Shown here: positions 1 through 7,581 of the stretch, one piece after another
Position numbering within the stretch: the stretch's first letter is position 1
Layout: every line of letters starts with the position of its first letter
Notes under the pieces: model-generated
Seen by the model: only the letters and a program-made list of their open reading frames with translations
The model's database searches: none
What the model was told of the DNA's origin: nothing
Program-made: the position numbers and the translations under genes
Source: Fusobacteriaceae bacterium
Lineage (GTDB): Bacteria > Fusobacteriota > Fusobacteriia > Fusobacteriales > Fusobacteriaceae
NCBI GenBank assembly: GCA_900764925.1
Contig: CAAFPW010000092.1
Span: forward strand, 1 to 54,531
Length of the DNA stretch: 54,531 nt
Direction: 5' to 3'

Positions 1-12
1 ACTCTTCGTTCA
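1..12 (-). rRNA. 16S rRNA gene, extreme 5' end (runs off the left edge)
   Basis: On the minus strand the window ends in GAACGAAGAGT, which matches the start of bacterial 16S rRNA just before the universal GTTTGATCCTGGCTCAG segment. Only about a dozen bases of the mature RNA are inside. The call is supported by a very strong promoter with an A/T-rich upstream element at 150-205 and about 140 bases of structured, non-coding leader between promoter and this point, as expected for an rrn operon. Confidence 0.68.
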
Positions 13-143
13 ATCTATATAACTCAGTAAAATTTACTGATTGTTTACACCAAATTATTGTTGTGTTTGCATTTATTGTCTTTCTCTATTCTGTTGCTAA
101 TGTCCTTATTTACTCATTTGTTCGTCACGCTTTCTCGCGGACA
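13..143 (-). other. rRNA operon leader
   Basis: Non-coding stretch between the predicted transcription start (near 143) and the 16S 5' end. Read on the minus strand it contains a small CGC/GCG hairpin near 127-138 and a CAGTAAA/TTTACTG palindrome at 25-39, which could take part in 16S processing. No convincing boxA was recognised. The forward open frame across it is AT-rich noise. Confidence 0.5.
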
Positions 144-149
144 AGATAT

Positions 150-205
150 ATATTACCACAGATACAAAATTTCGTCAATACTTTTTTTAATTTTTTTTAT
201 ATATT
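150..205 (-). promoter_or_regulatory. Strong rrn promoter with UP element
   Basis: Minus-strand -35 TTGACG (178-173), 17-base spacer, -10 TAATAT (155-150). Immediately upstream (179-205) is an almost pure A/T tract with A-runs, typical of an UP element. It lies directly after the stop codon of the Crp-like gene, with no visible terminator between them. Confidence 0.75.
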
Positions 206-211
206 TTTCTT

Positions 212-886
212 TTATCTAATCTCTCTCAATTTTTCTACAGATAATACTCTATATTTTCCTTTTTCTATCTTCTCCAAAATACCATCTTCAATAAAAAATT
301 TTATAACTCTTGATAGAGATGGACGGCTCACATTAAAATATTCTGCTAACTCTTTAACAGAATTATTTAAGATAAATATTTCATTATCTTGATTTTTTAA
401 AATATGCTCTGCCAATTTTTGATTTATTGTCTTATTGCTTAAACTTTCCCATAAGTTCTTAGATAAAAACTGTGCCTTATTACTTACTTCATCTAAAAAT
501 TTTATAAGTAACTTAGAATTTATTTTTAATAATTTTATCATCTCTTCTTTTTCAATAAAAAGAATTTTTACATCTGTTCTGGCAACTAAATCTACTGGAA
601 ATCTATTTACCTCTCCAAAGATAAAAGCAGCAGCAATTATTTTTTCATTTTTTAACTCTTCAATTTTTTTTATCTCTCCATTTTCCTTTAGCATCTCTGC
701 AACTAAAATCCCATCAACATTTATATATAAACCATCTATGAGATCCCCTCTGAATGCTACATATTCATCCTTCTGATATTTTTTTATCTGATATTTACAT
801 TCATTTATTATATTTTGAAATTCATCATCTTCTAAAATATTAAAAAAATCTGTTTTTCTTATTAAATTAATATTAGTTTCTTTCAA
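212..886 (-). CDS. Crp/Fnr-family transcriptional regulator
   Basis: The 224-residue product has the Crp/Fnr plan: an N-terminal cyclic-nucleotide-binding-like beta-roll (about residues 15-120), a long dimer helix (about 125-150) and a C-terminal winged helix-turn-helix (about 165-215, with SVKELAEYF then SRPSLSRVIK). There is no Fnr-type cysteine cluster, so oxygen sensing through an iron-sulfur cluster is unlikely; the ligand is unknown. The start is TTG at 886, because no in-frame ATG exists until about residue 64 and a GGAG lies ten bases upstream. Its upstream region carries a long inverted repeat shared with the divergent gene at 965, compatible with autoregulation (inference). Confidence 0.85.
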   Translation of the reverse strand: MKETNINLIRKTDFFNILEDDEFQNIINECKYQIKKYQKDEYVAFRGDLIDGLYINVDGILVAEMLKENGEIKKIEELKNEKIIAAAFIFGEVNRFPVDLVARTDVKILFIEKEEMIKLLKINSKLLIKFLDEVSNKAQFLSKNLWESLSNKTINQKLAEHILKNQDNEIFILNNSVKELAEYFNVSRPSLSRVIKFFIEDGILEKIEKGKYRVLSVEKLREIR

Positions 887-913
887 AGTTTCTATTCTCC
901 TTACAATATATTT

Positions 914-947
914 ATGATATAATATTTAAGTTATTTTATTATATCAT
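914..947. promoter_or_regulatory. Perfect 11-bp inverted repeat containing face-to-face -10 elements
   Basis: ATGATATAATA (914-924) is repeated exactly inverted at 937-947. Each arm contains TATAAT: one as -10 for the rightward gene at 965, the other as -10 for the leftward Crp-like gene. The predicted starts both fall near 930, so the two promoters overlap and would exclude each other. Neither has a good -35 box, which suggests activator dependence. Confidence 0.5.
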
Positions 948-964
948 AGTTTGAGGAGTTTAAA

Positions 965-1315
965 ATGAAAAAATTTGTTATTCTTTGTCCCGCTTGTAAA
1001 AAGAAAATGAAAATATCTGATAAATCTGCTAAATATAAGTGTCCTCATTGTGGGGAAATCTATAAATATAATTTTGCTAAAAGTATCTTCTACAATGTAA
1101 AAGATGTCGTTGTTGGAGTAGGTCAAACTTTTTCTGATATAAAGTTTAATATCAAGAAAAAGTATTCTGATGCTAAGGCAACTTATCAATATATGAGCCA
1201 ATTAAAAAAACATATGAAAAATGATCCTAATTGGTCTCAATATAGAAAAGAACAGCAAGAGATGAAGGATGTTTCACCTAAAAAATCCTTTAAAGATTTT
1301 TTTAAAAGAAAATAA
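965..1315 (+). CDS. Small zinc-ribbon protein of unknown function
   Basis: The 116-residue protein starts with a zinc ribbon formed by two CxxC pairs (CPAC near residue 9 and CPHC near residue 27), followed by a basic, lysine-rich helical tail. No signal peptide or membrane segment is seen. GAGGAG lies seven bases before the ATG, supporting the start. It is transcribed alone, divergently from the Crp-like regulator, and ends in a strong terminator. Function is not recognisable; a nucleic-acid or protein-binding role is only inferred from the ribbon and the basic tail. Confidence 0.75.
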   Translation: MKKFVILCPACKKKMKISDKSAKYKCPHCGEIYKYNFAKSIFYNVKDVVVGVGQTFSDIKFNIKKKYSDAKATYQYMSQLKKHMKNDPNWSQYRKEQQEMKDVSPKKSFKDFFKRK

Positions 1316-1316
1316 T

Positions 1317-1341
1317 ATAGGGGCTTAAAGCCCCTATTTTT
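1317..1341. terminator. Rho-independent terminator
   Basis: GGGGC-TTAAA-GCCCC stem-loop followed by TATTTTT on the plus strand. It ends the gene at 965 and touches the stop codon of the converging dCMP deaminase gene. Confidence 0.8.
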
Positions 1342-1831
1342 AATAATCTTTCTCATCAAATGATAACTCTATTTTACCTATCTCTGATTTTAATTGTCTA
1401 TACTTTACTCCTGCTGAGTTAAGCATTTTTTTAGAAGCTATATTTGATTCTGTTCCATTATATTTATCAGAGAGATATACCAACTCTTTTATTCCACTCT
1501 GTATGATTGCTTTACTACACTCATGACATGGAAATAATGCTACATATATTGTACACCCCTTTAAAGATTTTGTACTATTTAAAATAGCATTTAATTCAGC
1601 ATGACATACAAAAGGGTATTTAGTTTCTAAAAACTCTCCCTCTCTTTCCCAAGGATATTCATCATCACTACATCCAATTGGTAATCCATTATATCCTACT
1701 CCTATGATTCTTTTTTCATCATTTACTATACAAGCTCCTACTTGAGTATTTGGATCCTTGCTTCTTTTAGCTGATAATAAAGCAACTCCCATAAAATACT
1801 CATCCCAAGCAATATATTTCTCTCTCTTCAT
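1340..1831 (-). CDS. dCMP deaminase (ComEB-type)
   Basis: This is a 163-residue zinc deaminase that converts dCMP to dUMP for dTMP synthesis in the cytosol. The zinc site is clear: H77-A-E79 (CHAELNAIL) supplies one ligand and the catalytic glutamate, and the P-C102-HE-C105 motif supplies the other two. An N-terminal WDEYFMGVALL and the NTQVGACIV strand are typical of the deoxycytidylate deaminase family, and length is normal. GGAG seven to eight bases before the ATG fixes the start. It stands alone, with its own upstream region, and converges on the zinc-ribbon gene. Confidence 0.92.
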   Translation of the reverse strand: MKREKYIAWDEYFMGVALLSAKRSKDPNTQVGACIVNDEKRIIGVGYNGLPIGCSDDEYPWEREGEFLETKYPFVCHAELNAILNSTKSLKGCTIYVALFPCHECSKAIIQSGIKELVYLSDKYNGTESNIASKKMLNSAGVKYRQLKSEIGKIELSFDEKDY

Positions 1832-1956
1832 CTCTTTTCTCCTTTCATTAATATAGACTATCTAAGAATACTATAACATATTTTTAAACTTTTTTAAATT
1901 TTTCTTTATCTAATATATTGAATTTGATAAAATATAAAAAACATTTGGAGGTTACT

Positions 1957-2460
1957 ATGAAAAAAATATTTTTACTTTTTCTTATTATATGTAATTTTTC
2001 CTTTGGAATTATAGATTTTGAAGGAATTAATTGGCAAGATGATAAACAAAATCTTGAGCTCATTTTTCCAAATTTACAAAAAGAACCTACTCTTGAAAAA
2101 TCTATTGAAATTTTATCTGTTTCAGCTCCTAGAGATTATGTAGCTAAATATCAATTCTTTTTAAAAAATAACTCACTTTTTAAAATAAGAGTTCTTTTTG
2201 ATAAAGAAACTGTTGGTAAAAAGCAGATTCAAGACATCTATTCAAGGTTACTAAAAGACATTGGATCCCCTATATCAAAAGTACCTATCAATAAAAAAGT
2301 AGATGATCTAACTCTTACAGGAAACTCTTTAAAATTTATTCCAGATCTTTCTACTACTCTATATTTTAATGGTGTTGATACTATTAATGAATATGGAAAG
2401 ATGATAGATTCCAATCTTTACCTTGAATATATCGATTCCACTATTGAAAACAACTTGTAA
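1957..2460 (+). CDS. Exported protein of unknown function
   Basis: About 167 residues with an N-terminal signal peptide (MKKIFLLFLIICNFSFG) and a soluble, mixed alpha/beta remainder with no recognised domain. An upstream in-frame ATG at 1918 exists, but TGGAGG lies just before the ATG at 1957 and the signal peptide begins exactly there, so the shorter start is preferred. There is no lipobox and no other membrane segment, so periplasmic location is inferred. The gene is monocistronic and ends in a bidirectional terminator. Confidence 0.7.
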   Translation: MKKIFLLFLIICNFSFGIIDFEGINWQDDKQNLELIFPNLQKEPTLEKSIEILSVSAPRDYVAKYQFFLKNNSLFKIRVLFDKETVGKKQIQDIYSRLLKDIGSPISKVPINKKVDDLTLTGNSLKFIPDLSTTLYFNGVDTINEYGKMIDSNLYLEYIDSTIENNL

Positions 2461-2471
2461 AATTATAAAAA

Positions 2472-2502
2472 AACCTAGATAGAAATTCTACCTAGGTTTT
2501 TT
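2472..2502. terminator. Bidirectional terminator
   Basis: AACCTAG pairs with CTAGGTT around an inner TAGA/TCTA stem; A-run on the left and T-run on the right, so it serves the converging genes on both sides. Confidence 0.8.
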
Positions 2503-2520
2503 ATATATCTTATAGTTTAA

Positions 2521-3078
2521 TTAGAATTTTTTTCCAAAATATCTTTCTAATAATCCTGCAAATGCTCTTCCGTGTCTAGCCTCATCTTTAGCCATTTCAT
2601 GAACTGTATCGTGGATAGCATCAAATCCTAATTGTTTTGCTCTCTTAGCGATATCGAATTTTCCTGAAGTTGCTCCATATTCAGCTTCAACTCTTCTTGA
2701 TAAGTTTTCCTCTGTAGAAGCAGTTACACACTCTCCTAATAATTCAGCAAATTTAGCTGCGTGCTCAGCTTCTTCAAAAGCTATTCTTTTGTAAGCTTCT
2801 GCTACTTCTGGATATCCTTCTCTGTCAGCTACTCTTGACATTGCTAAGTACATTCCAACTTCTGTACACTCTCCTTCAAAGTTAGCTCTTAATCCAGCGA
2901 TGATTTCTTCATCTCCACAAGCTAATCCTTCTCCAATTTTGTGCTCAGTTGCCCAAACTCTTTCTCCTGATTCTACTACTTCTTCCCATTTATCTTTTCC
3001 AGCCTTACATACAGGACATTGAGTTACTGTCTCATCAGTTATAATTTCTCCACAAACTTTACATCTCCATTTTGCCAT
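2521..3078 (-). CDS. rbr: Rubrerythrin, reverse type (N-terminal rubredoxin domain)
   Basis: This 185-residue non-haem iron protein most likely reduces hydrogen peroxide with electrons from reduced pyridine nucleotides. The rubredoxin iron site comes first (C6-KV-C9 and C21-PV-C24), followed by a ferritin-like di-iron four-helix domain with EGECTEVGMYL, FEEAEHAAKF and DEARHGRAF motifs. That order is the reverse of classical rubrerythrin and is common in anaerobes. Base composition is richer than the neighbours and codons look optimised, suggesting high expression. It has its own strong promoter, overlapped by a possible PerR-like box. Confidence 0.92.
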   Translation of the reverse strand: MAKWRCKVCGEIITDETVTQCPVCKAGKDKWEEVVESGERVWATEHKIGEGLACGDEEIIAGLRANFEGECTEVGMYLAMSRVADREGYPEVAEAYKRIAFEEAEHAAKFAELLGECVTASTEENLSRRVEAEYGATSGKFDIAKRAKQLGFDAIHDTVHEMAKDEARHGRAFAGLLERYFGKKF

Positions 3079-3147
3079 TTTAATTCCTCCTTAAATTTCC
3101 TTAATTTAATTTCTATTTCCTTTTACGTTTTTGTAATCGTTTCATTT

Positions 3148-3189
3148 TTACTACAATAATAATATACTATATATTACCTTTTTTGTCAA
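3148..3189 (-). promoter_or_regulatory. Rubrerythrin promoter with possible PerR-like box
   Basis: Minus-strand -35 TTGACA (3189-3184), 17-base spacer, -10 TATATT (3166-3161). Just downstream, TTACTACAATAATAA (3148-3162) matches 10 of 14 fixed positions of the PerR consensus. The promoter is convincing; the operator is tentative. Confidence 0.65.
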
Positions 3190-3204
3190 GTATTTTTTAA
3201 AAAA

Positions 3205-3897
3205 TTATTTTCTTTTTATCATATGTTTTTGAGGTTGTAGAATTACCTCTGTCACTACTGTTCCTTCACGTTGAGATAAGATATTTACAACTGCTTCAGC
3301 AACACATTCTGGAAGTATATAACTATCCTCTTCATCTCCCTCTCTGAAATTTAAATTATCATAAAAAGGTGTCTTTGTTATATCTGGAAGAATAGAAGTT
3401 ACTTTTACACCACTTTTTCTTACTTCATCAAATAATCCCTTTGAAAAGTGTACAAGTCCAGCCTTTGTAGCCGAGTATGCACAACCATAAGTACTTGACT
3501 TAGTAGCAGTAATTGAAGATACATTTATTATAGTTCCTTTTCTTTTCTTTAAATCTCTTAACAAAAGTTGAATTAATACTAATGGAGCTTCCAAATTAAG
3601 TGCTATCATCTTATGAAGTTTTGTGGGATTAATCTCCTCATGGGGACCAAAATACCCTACACCAGCACAATTAATAAGAATCTCAATATCCACACTTTTT
3701 TTCAATTCTCTTACCATCTCTTCTATATTCTGATATTTTAAGAGATCACAAACTATTGGATAAAAATTTTTATTCTCTATACTAACTTTTGAAAAATCTC
3801 TCCCCACTCCATAGACTACATACCCTATTTCTAATAATCTTTTAGATATAGCCAAACCTATTCCAGAAGTAGCTCCAGTTATCAATACTTTTTTCAT
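3205..3897 (-). CDS. Short-chain dehydrogenase/reductase (SDR)
   Basis: A 230-residue classical SDR with an NAD(P)-binding Rossmann fold: TGATSGIG at residues 7-14, NCAG near 76-79, catalytic Ser128 region (NVSS), and Tyr141-x3-Lys145 (YSATK). The substrate cannot be told from sequence. It is the last gene of a five-gene minus-strand operon and follows the SPL-like gene by about 20 bases, so it may act on a related metabolite, but this is only inferred. GAGGAG before the ATG supports the start. Confidence 0.85.
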   Translation of the reverse strand: MKKVLITGATSGIGLAISKRLLEIGYVVYGVGRDFSKVSIENKNFYPIVCDLLKYQNIEEMVRELKKSVDIEILINCAGVGYFGPHEEINPTKLHKMIALNLEAPLVLIQLLLRDLKKRKGTIINVSSITATKSSTYGCAYSATKAGLVHFSKGLFDEVRKSGVKVTSILPDITKTPFYDNLNFREGDEEDSYILPECVAEAVVNILSQREGTVVTEVILQPQKHMIKRK

Positions 3898-3918
3898 CTA
3901 TTCTCCTCACAATAAAAT

Positions 3919-4914
3919 CTATATAAAAATTTTTCTCTCATCCACATATTTTAAAACTTCTTTTTTCATAAACTCTAGCATCTCATAATTTTCTTCATCT
4001 GTATAAGTATATACTCCCTCCTGACATTGAAATGGATAGTTAAGAATTCTAGAGTTCACTCTATTTTTTTTCATTCTTTTCATATATTCTTTTGAAATTC
4101 TAAAGGTCCCAATACTTACATCCAATATCTTTTTCCCATCTATTCCTTCAAATGTTTCTCTTACCATATCTCCATAAATTTCATAAAAATCTTTCCTTTT
4201 AATCATTGGATCAAAACATATTCTCACTGTCCAGCCATTCTCTATCATAGTTTTAGCTGCCTCAATTCTTCTTTCAAAAGATACTGCTCCCCTCTCATGT
4301 TTTTGTGCAAACTCTTTAGGAGATATTGTCCAAGCAATTATAAAATTTTTGTTTGGCTTTAGATTTTGAAATAGCTTTATACTCGCACTTTTAGTACGAA
4401 GTTCTATTTTTAAATTTTCATGTCTATTTACAAACTCATACCATCTTTTAACAAAACCTGTAATCTCTTCAAGTGCTAGCAAGTCTGTATCATAAGAGAT
4501 ACAAATGTACATAGACCTATCCTTTAAGATATCCTCTATCTCTTTGAACATATCATCCAAATTAACAAATATCACTATATTTCCAGAGGAGTACACCCCT
4601 TGTAAATAACAGTATTCACAATCATATATACAGTTTAATACTGAAGATGAATAGTAAAAATTTTCATTCCCAAAACTTTCACATACCTTCGCTCCCTCAT
4701 ATATATAGTTCTCTTTTTTTACAGCTAAAATAAGTTTTGGAGATTTTTTTTGTAATGAAAAATTTTGGTTATTTCTAGAAAATACCTCTTTGTAACTATC
4801 TATCTTTATCACTTGAGAATTTGGAAATCTCTCTAAAATTCTTTTACTCTCTGGATATTGTTCAGCCTCTTTTTCAATATATATGTGTGAAAAACTTTTA
4901 GTCAATAACTCCAT
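3919..4914 (-). CDS. Spore-photoproduct-lyase-family radical SAM protein
   Basis: The 331-residue protein has the radical-SAM cluster motif C95-x3-C99-x2-C102 within NCIYDCEYCYLQG, the spacing and context of the SPL family. This family splits thymine dimers in endospore DNA, but fusobacteria do not form spores, so the substrate here is probably different. The N-terminal region (about 1-90) and C-terminal region lack other recognised domains. It lies 16 bases downstream of the SUFU-domain gene and upstream of an SDR in one operon. Confidence 0.8.
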   Translation of the reverse strand: MELLTKSFSHIYIEKEAEQYPESKRILERFPNSQVIKIDSYKEVFSRNNQNFSLQKKSPKLILAVKKENYIYEGAKVCESFGNENFYYSSSVLNCIYDCEYCYLQGVYSSGNIVIFVNLDDMFKEIEDILKDRSMYICISYDTDLLALEEITGFVKRWYEFVNRHENLKIELRTKSASIKLFQNLKPNKNFIIAWTISPKEFAQKHERGAVSFERRIEAAKTMIENGWTVRICFDPMIKRKDFYEIYGDMVRETFEGIDGKKILDVSIGTFRISKEYMKRMKKNRVNSRILNYPFQCQEGVYTYTDEENYEMLEFMKKEVLKYVDERKIFI

Positions 4915-4930
4915 TAGAAAACTCCTCTTA

Positions 4931-5587
4931 TTAAATTATACTCTTTCTATTATAATCTGTAATATCTGTTTTCAGCCTTTTTAGTAGCTCCTCTACTTTT
5001 ATTTTTTTACCATCTATAGCTCTAAGTTCATTATCAGTAGCTCCTACAAGTTCTACAAATTGAACCTTTCCATTTGGAGTTTCTATCTCCTTAGCAATAT
5101 CAAGAGTGGTTATAAATCCTGTTATTTTAGATTTTTTATTGGCATCTATTCCCTCTTTTTGTCCTGTCCAAATATACTCGTTAGGTTGAAAAATCTCTCC
5201 TGTTTCAAAAACATATTTAGCTAATTCTTGAAATATAGAACAGATATTTTTAAGTTCCTTATCTTTTATATCTAGCTCTTTTTTTCTTCTATTTTTTTGT
5301 TCTGGAGACATCTTTAATTTAAAGGTTAATTCAAATCCATAACCACTATACTCCATATCCTCAGATTCCTTTTCATAAAGTTCACTAAATCCAAAAGTCA
5401 CAAAGTGATAGTATCCATCACCTCTAAAAATACTTATTCCATCTAACGGATCATCACCACCTAATCTCGACGATACTGCAGCATGAAAATGTATCTCCTC
5501 CTGTTTTGGATATATCTTTTTAAATTTTTTTACTATTGCATCAAATCCTGATGTATCTATTATTTCAAATTCTTTATCCTCTTTCAT
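4931..5587 (-). CDS. Suppressor-of-fused (SUFU) domain protein
   Basis: This 218-residue protein carries the bacterial SUFU domain: the HFHAAVSSRLGGDDPLDGIS segment near residue 33, YHFVTFGFSELYEKE, and the GYGFELTFKL strand. In bacteria the domain is often found as an immunity or accessory protein of polymorphic toxins, but no toxin is adjacent here. Its start overlaps the stop of the preceding phosphorylase-like gene by four bases (ATGA), which implies translational coupling. No signal peptide is seen. Confidence 0.8.
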   Translation of the reverse strand: MKEDKEFEIIDTSGFDAIVKKFKKIYPKQEEIHFHAAVSSRLGGDDPLDGISIFRGDGYYHFVTFGFSELYEKESEDMEYSGYGFELTFKLKMSPEQKNRRKKELDIKDKELKNICSIFQELAKYVFETGEIFQPNEYIWTGQKEGIDANKKSKITGFITTLDIAKEIETPNGKVQFVELVGATDNELRAIDGKKIKVEELLKRLKTDITDYNRKSII

Positions 5588-6399
5588 TTTATCCCTCTAA
5601 TCTCTTCTAAGACTCTTTTACTTTCTCTTTTATCCTTTATCTCTATATCTCTATACCTATCTAAAATTTCTAGTAAGTTTTTTCCATTCAATTTATAGTA
5701 TAGCAACAAACTTTCCAACTCATTTACCATAGTAGCAGTAAAATGTGTTTTTTCAACCAATAGATTTATTAATTTTCTCTCCTCATCAGAAAATATAACT
5801 TCCCTCTCTATCTCAATAGACTTTCTTTGTTTTAACCATTCACCTATTTTATTAAGAGAGTTTTCTAAAAGTTTTTCTACCTCCTCACTACTGATACCCA
5901 TATTTAAATGATCTGAAACTATTTTAATAAAATTTAATTGATAACTTTGAAAAAAATATGTACTAGCTTCTATCAGTCCTGCTCCTTCCATATCCACCAA
6001 GTCTCCTATCACTTCTTCTCCACTATAAATAGGAGTATTAAAACTTTCAAGTGATCCCTCTTTAAAAGGGTGAACAAACAACATATCTGGATAGTAACTC
6101 TTTTTAATCTCTGAATTTATTACCTTATTACAAAGGACTATATCTCCTAACATAAAATCTTTATTTTTTGCTCCACATATTCCTAAATTTAAGAATATAT
6201 CATCTTCGTGTATATCCAATTTTGAAAGAATATATGTCAAATTTATTGCACTTTTTAAAATTCCAATTCCTGTTATTATTAAAGTAATCTTCTCATTTTT
6301 AAAAACTTGAACTTTTTTTATCTCATTATCTCTTTTCAAATTAAAAAATTTTATTATTGGTTTAGCTTCAATTCCTAAAGCAACTGCTATATATATCAT
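5584..6399 (-). CDS. Nucleoside-phosphorylase-superfamily protein with extra C-terminal region
   Basis: The first 185 or so residues of this 271-residue protein resemble the MTA/SAH nucleosidase and purine phosphorylase fold: N-terminal IYIAVALGIEAKPI, then the glycine strand LIITGIG, NLGICGA, and the VDMEGAGL motif whose glutamate contacts the ribose in this superfamily. The last 85 residues are helical and charged and not recognised. It may cleave a nucleoside, but the substrate is unknown. It follows the Hpt gene by about 18 bases and overlaps the SUFU gene by four. Confidence 0.68.
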   Translation of the reverse strand: MIYIAVALGIEAKPIIKFFNLKRDNEIKKVQVFKNEKITLIITGIGILKSAINLTYILSKLDIHEDDIFLNLGICGAKNKDFMLGDIVLCNKVINSEIKKSYYPDMLFVHPFKEGSLESFNTPIYSGEEVIGDLVDMEGAGLIEASTYFFQSYQLNFIKIVSDHLNMGISSEEVEKLLENSLNKIGEWLKQRKSIEIEREVIFSDEERKLINLLVEKTHFTATMVNELESLLLYYKLNGKNLLEILDRYRDIEIKDKRESKRVLEEIRGIK

Positions 6400-6417
6400 A
6401 TCTCCTCTTTCTATATT

Positions 6418-6765
6418 TTAATCCAATTTTTCCAATACTTTTTTTGTTTTTTCTAACTCCTCTTTCAACTCCCCATATAGTGATGTTATCTCTTCATCAG
6501 CAAGGGCTTGAACATTCATCAATTCAATTGAAATATTATAGAGTTTTGTTAGTCCTAAATTCCCTGTAACTCCTTTTAATGTATGTGCTCCATCTTTTAT
6601 CTTTTCCTTATTTCCTTCTTCTATACCCTCAGTTAAACTCTCAAAACTCTTATCTTCTATAAATTTTTTTAAATATTTGACATAAAAGCTCTCCATATTT
6701 CCAAATCTTGCTAAACTTCCTTTTATATCTATCTCAATTTCATTACTCAATTCAATAAGTTTCAT
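6418..6765 (-). CDS. Histidine-phosphotransfer (Hpt) domain protein
   Basis: About 115 residues, essentially one helical Hpt domain. The phospho-accepting site is His61 in AHTLKGVTGNLG, the classical Hpt signature. Such proteins relay phosphate between hybrid kinases and response regulators; no hybrid kinase is nearby, so its partner is elsewhere. A longer frame begins at GTG 6780, but that GTG is inside the ribosome-binding site (GGAGGA), which sits seven bases before the ATG at 6765. It is the first gene of the five-gene operon and has a strong promoter at 6804. Confidence 0.85.
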   Translation of the reverse strand: MKLIELSNEIEIDIKGSLARFGNMESFYVKYLKKFIEDKSFESLTEGIEEGNKEKIKDGAHTLKGVTGNLGLTKLYNISIELMNVQALADEEITSLYGELKEELEKTKKVLEKLD

Positions 6766-6803
6766 CTTTTTCTCCTCCACATTTTATACTTCTCCATATA
6801 AAT

Positions 6804-6832
6804 AGTATACTTTTTTAATTTTAATGCGTCAA
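6804..6832 (-). promoter_or_regulatory. Promoter of the hpt-SDR operon
   Basis: -35 TTGACG (6832-6827), 17-base spacer, -10 TATACT (6809-6804), ideally placed before the Hpt gene and right behind the ato terminator. Confidence 0.7.
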
Positions 6833-6837
6833 TAGTT

Positions 6838-6876
6838 AATAAAAAAGAGACTACTGTACTTTATTACAATAGTCCC
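6838..6876 (-). terminator. Terminator of the ato operon
   Basis: Minus strand: GGGACTATTGTA pairs with TACAGTAGTCTC (with G-T wobble), followed by a run of T. Located 30 bases after the stop of the CoA-transferase beta gene. Confidence 0.8.
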
Positions 6877-6903
6877 TATTTTAATTTTCAATATTTTTTC
6901 AAA

Positions 6904-7569
6904 TTATAAAGTTAAGATTTTTATATCTTCTGGGATAATTAATTCTGCTTCAGTATTTGCTTTAACATCTTCAATAGAAGAGTAAGGACTTACCTCTGTT
7001 AAAACTAATCCTTCTGGTGTTACTTTTATTACACATTTTTCTGTAATAATTAGGTCTACTTCTTTAGCTGCAGTCAATGGTAAATTACATTTTTTTAGAA
7101 TTTTTATTTGTCCATTTGCTGTATGTTCCATAGCTACTATTACCTCTTTAGCTCCAACAACTAGGTCCATAGCTCCACCCATTCCAGGAACTTTTTTACC
7201 AGGAACCATCCAGTTAGCTAGGTTTCCTTCCTCGTCTACTTGTAATGCTCCTAATACAGTTGCATCCACATGTCCACCTCTAATTATTCCAAATGATGTA
7301 CATGAATCAAAGTATTGAGCTCCTGGAAGAACAGTTACAAATCCTCCTCCAGCATTAATTGTATCTTTATCTTCTTTTCCAGGTTCTGGTGCTGGTCCTA
7401 CTCCAATTATTCCATTCTCTGATTGGAATACTACATCCATTCCTTCTGGAACATAGTTAGCTACCAATGTAGGTAATCCTATTCCTAGGTTAACAACGAA
7501 TCCATCTCTTAATTCTTGAGCAACTCTTTTTGCTATATACTCTCTAACTTGTTTTTTATCTAATTCCAT
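6904..7569 (-). CDS. atoA: Acetate/butyrate-acetoacetate CoA-transferase, beta subunit
   Basis: The 221-residue beta subunit of a family I CoA-transferase moves CoA between acetoacetyl-CoA or butyryl-CoA and acetate. The catalytic glutamate is Glu51 in FQSENGIIG, next to GVGPAPEPG, and GGAMDLVVGAK is the other family hallmark. With the alpha subunit gene 12 bases upstream it should form the heteromer. In fusobacteria this enzyme serves amino-acid (especially lysine) fermentation to butyrate (family knowledge). It is the last gene of atoE-ogg-atoD-atoA. Confidence 0.92.
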   Translation of the reverse strand: MELDKKQVREYIAKRVAQELRDGFVVNLGIGLPTLVANYVPEGMDVVFQSENGIIGVGPAPEPGKEDKDTINAGGGFVTVLPGAQYFDSCTSFGIIRGGHVDATVLGALQVDEEGNLANWMVPGKKVPGMGGAMDLVVGAKEVIVAMEHTANGQIKILKKCNLPLTAAKEVDLIITEKCVIKVTPEGLVLTEVSPYSSIEDVKANTEAELIIPEDIKILTL

Positions 7570-7581
7570 CTTTCTAGCCTC

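Noticed and set aside
63..392. Forward open frame of 109 codons across the left edge
   Set aside because: It overlaps the rRNA leader, the rrn promoter and the antisense of the Crp-like gene; its composition is that of AT-rich noise.
4931..5587. Polymorphic-toxin locus suggested by the SUFU domain
   Set aside because: SUFU proteins can be immunity proteins, but no toxin, secretion or repeat-rich gene lies next to it.
6769..6780. GTG start of the Hpt gene at 6780
   Set aside because: The GTG and next codons form the GGAGGA ribosome site for the ATG at 6765. The same trap applies to starts at 25896, 26859, 32738 and 35072.
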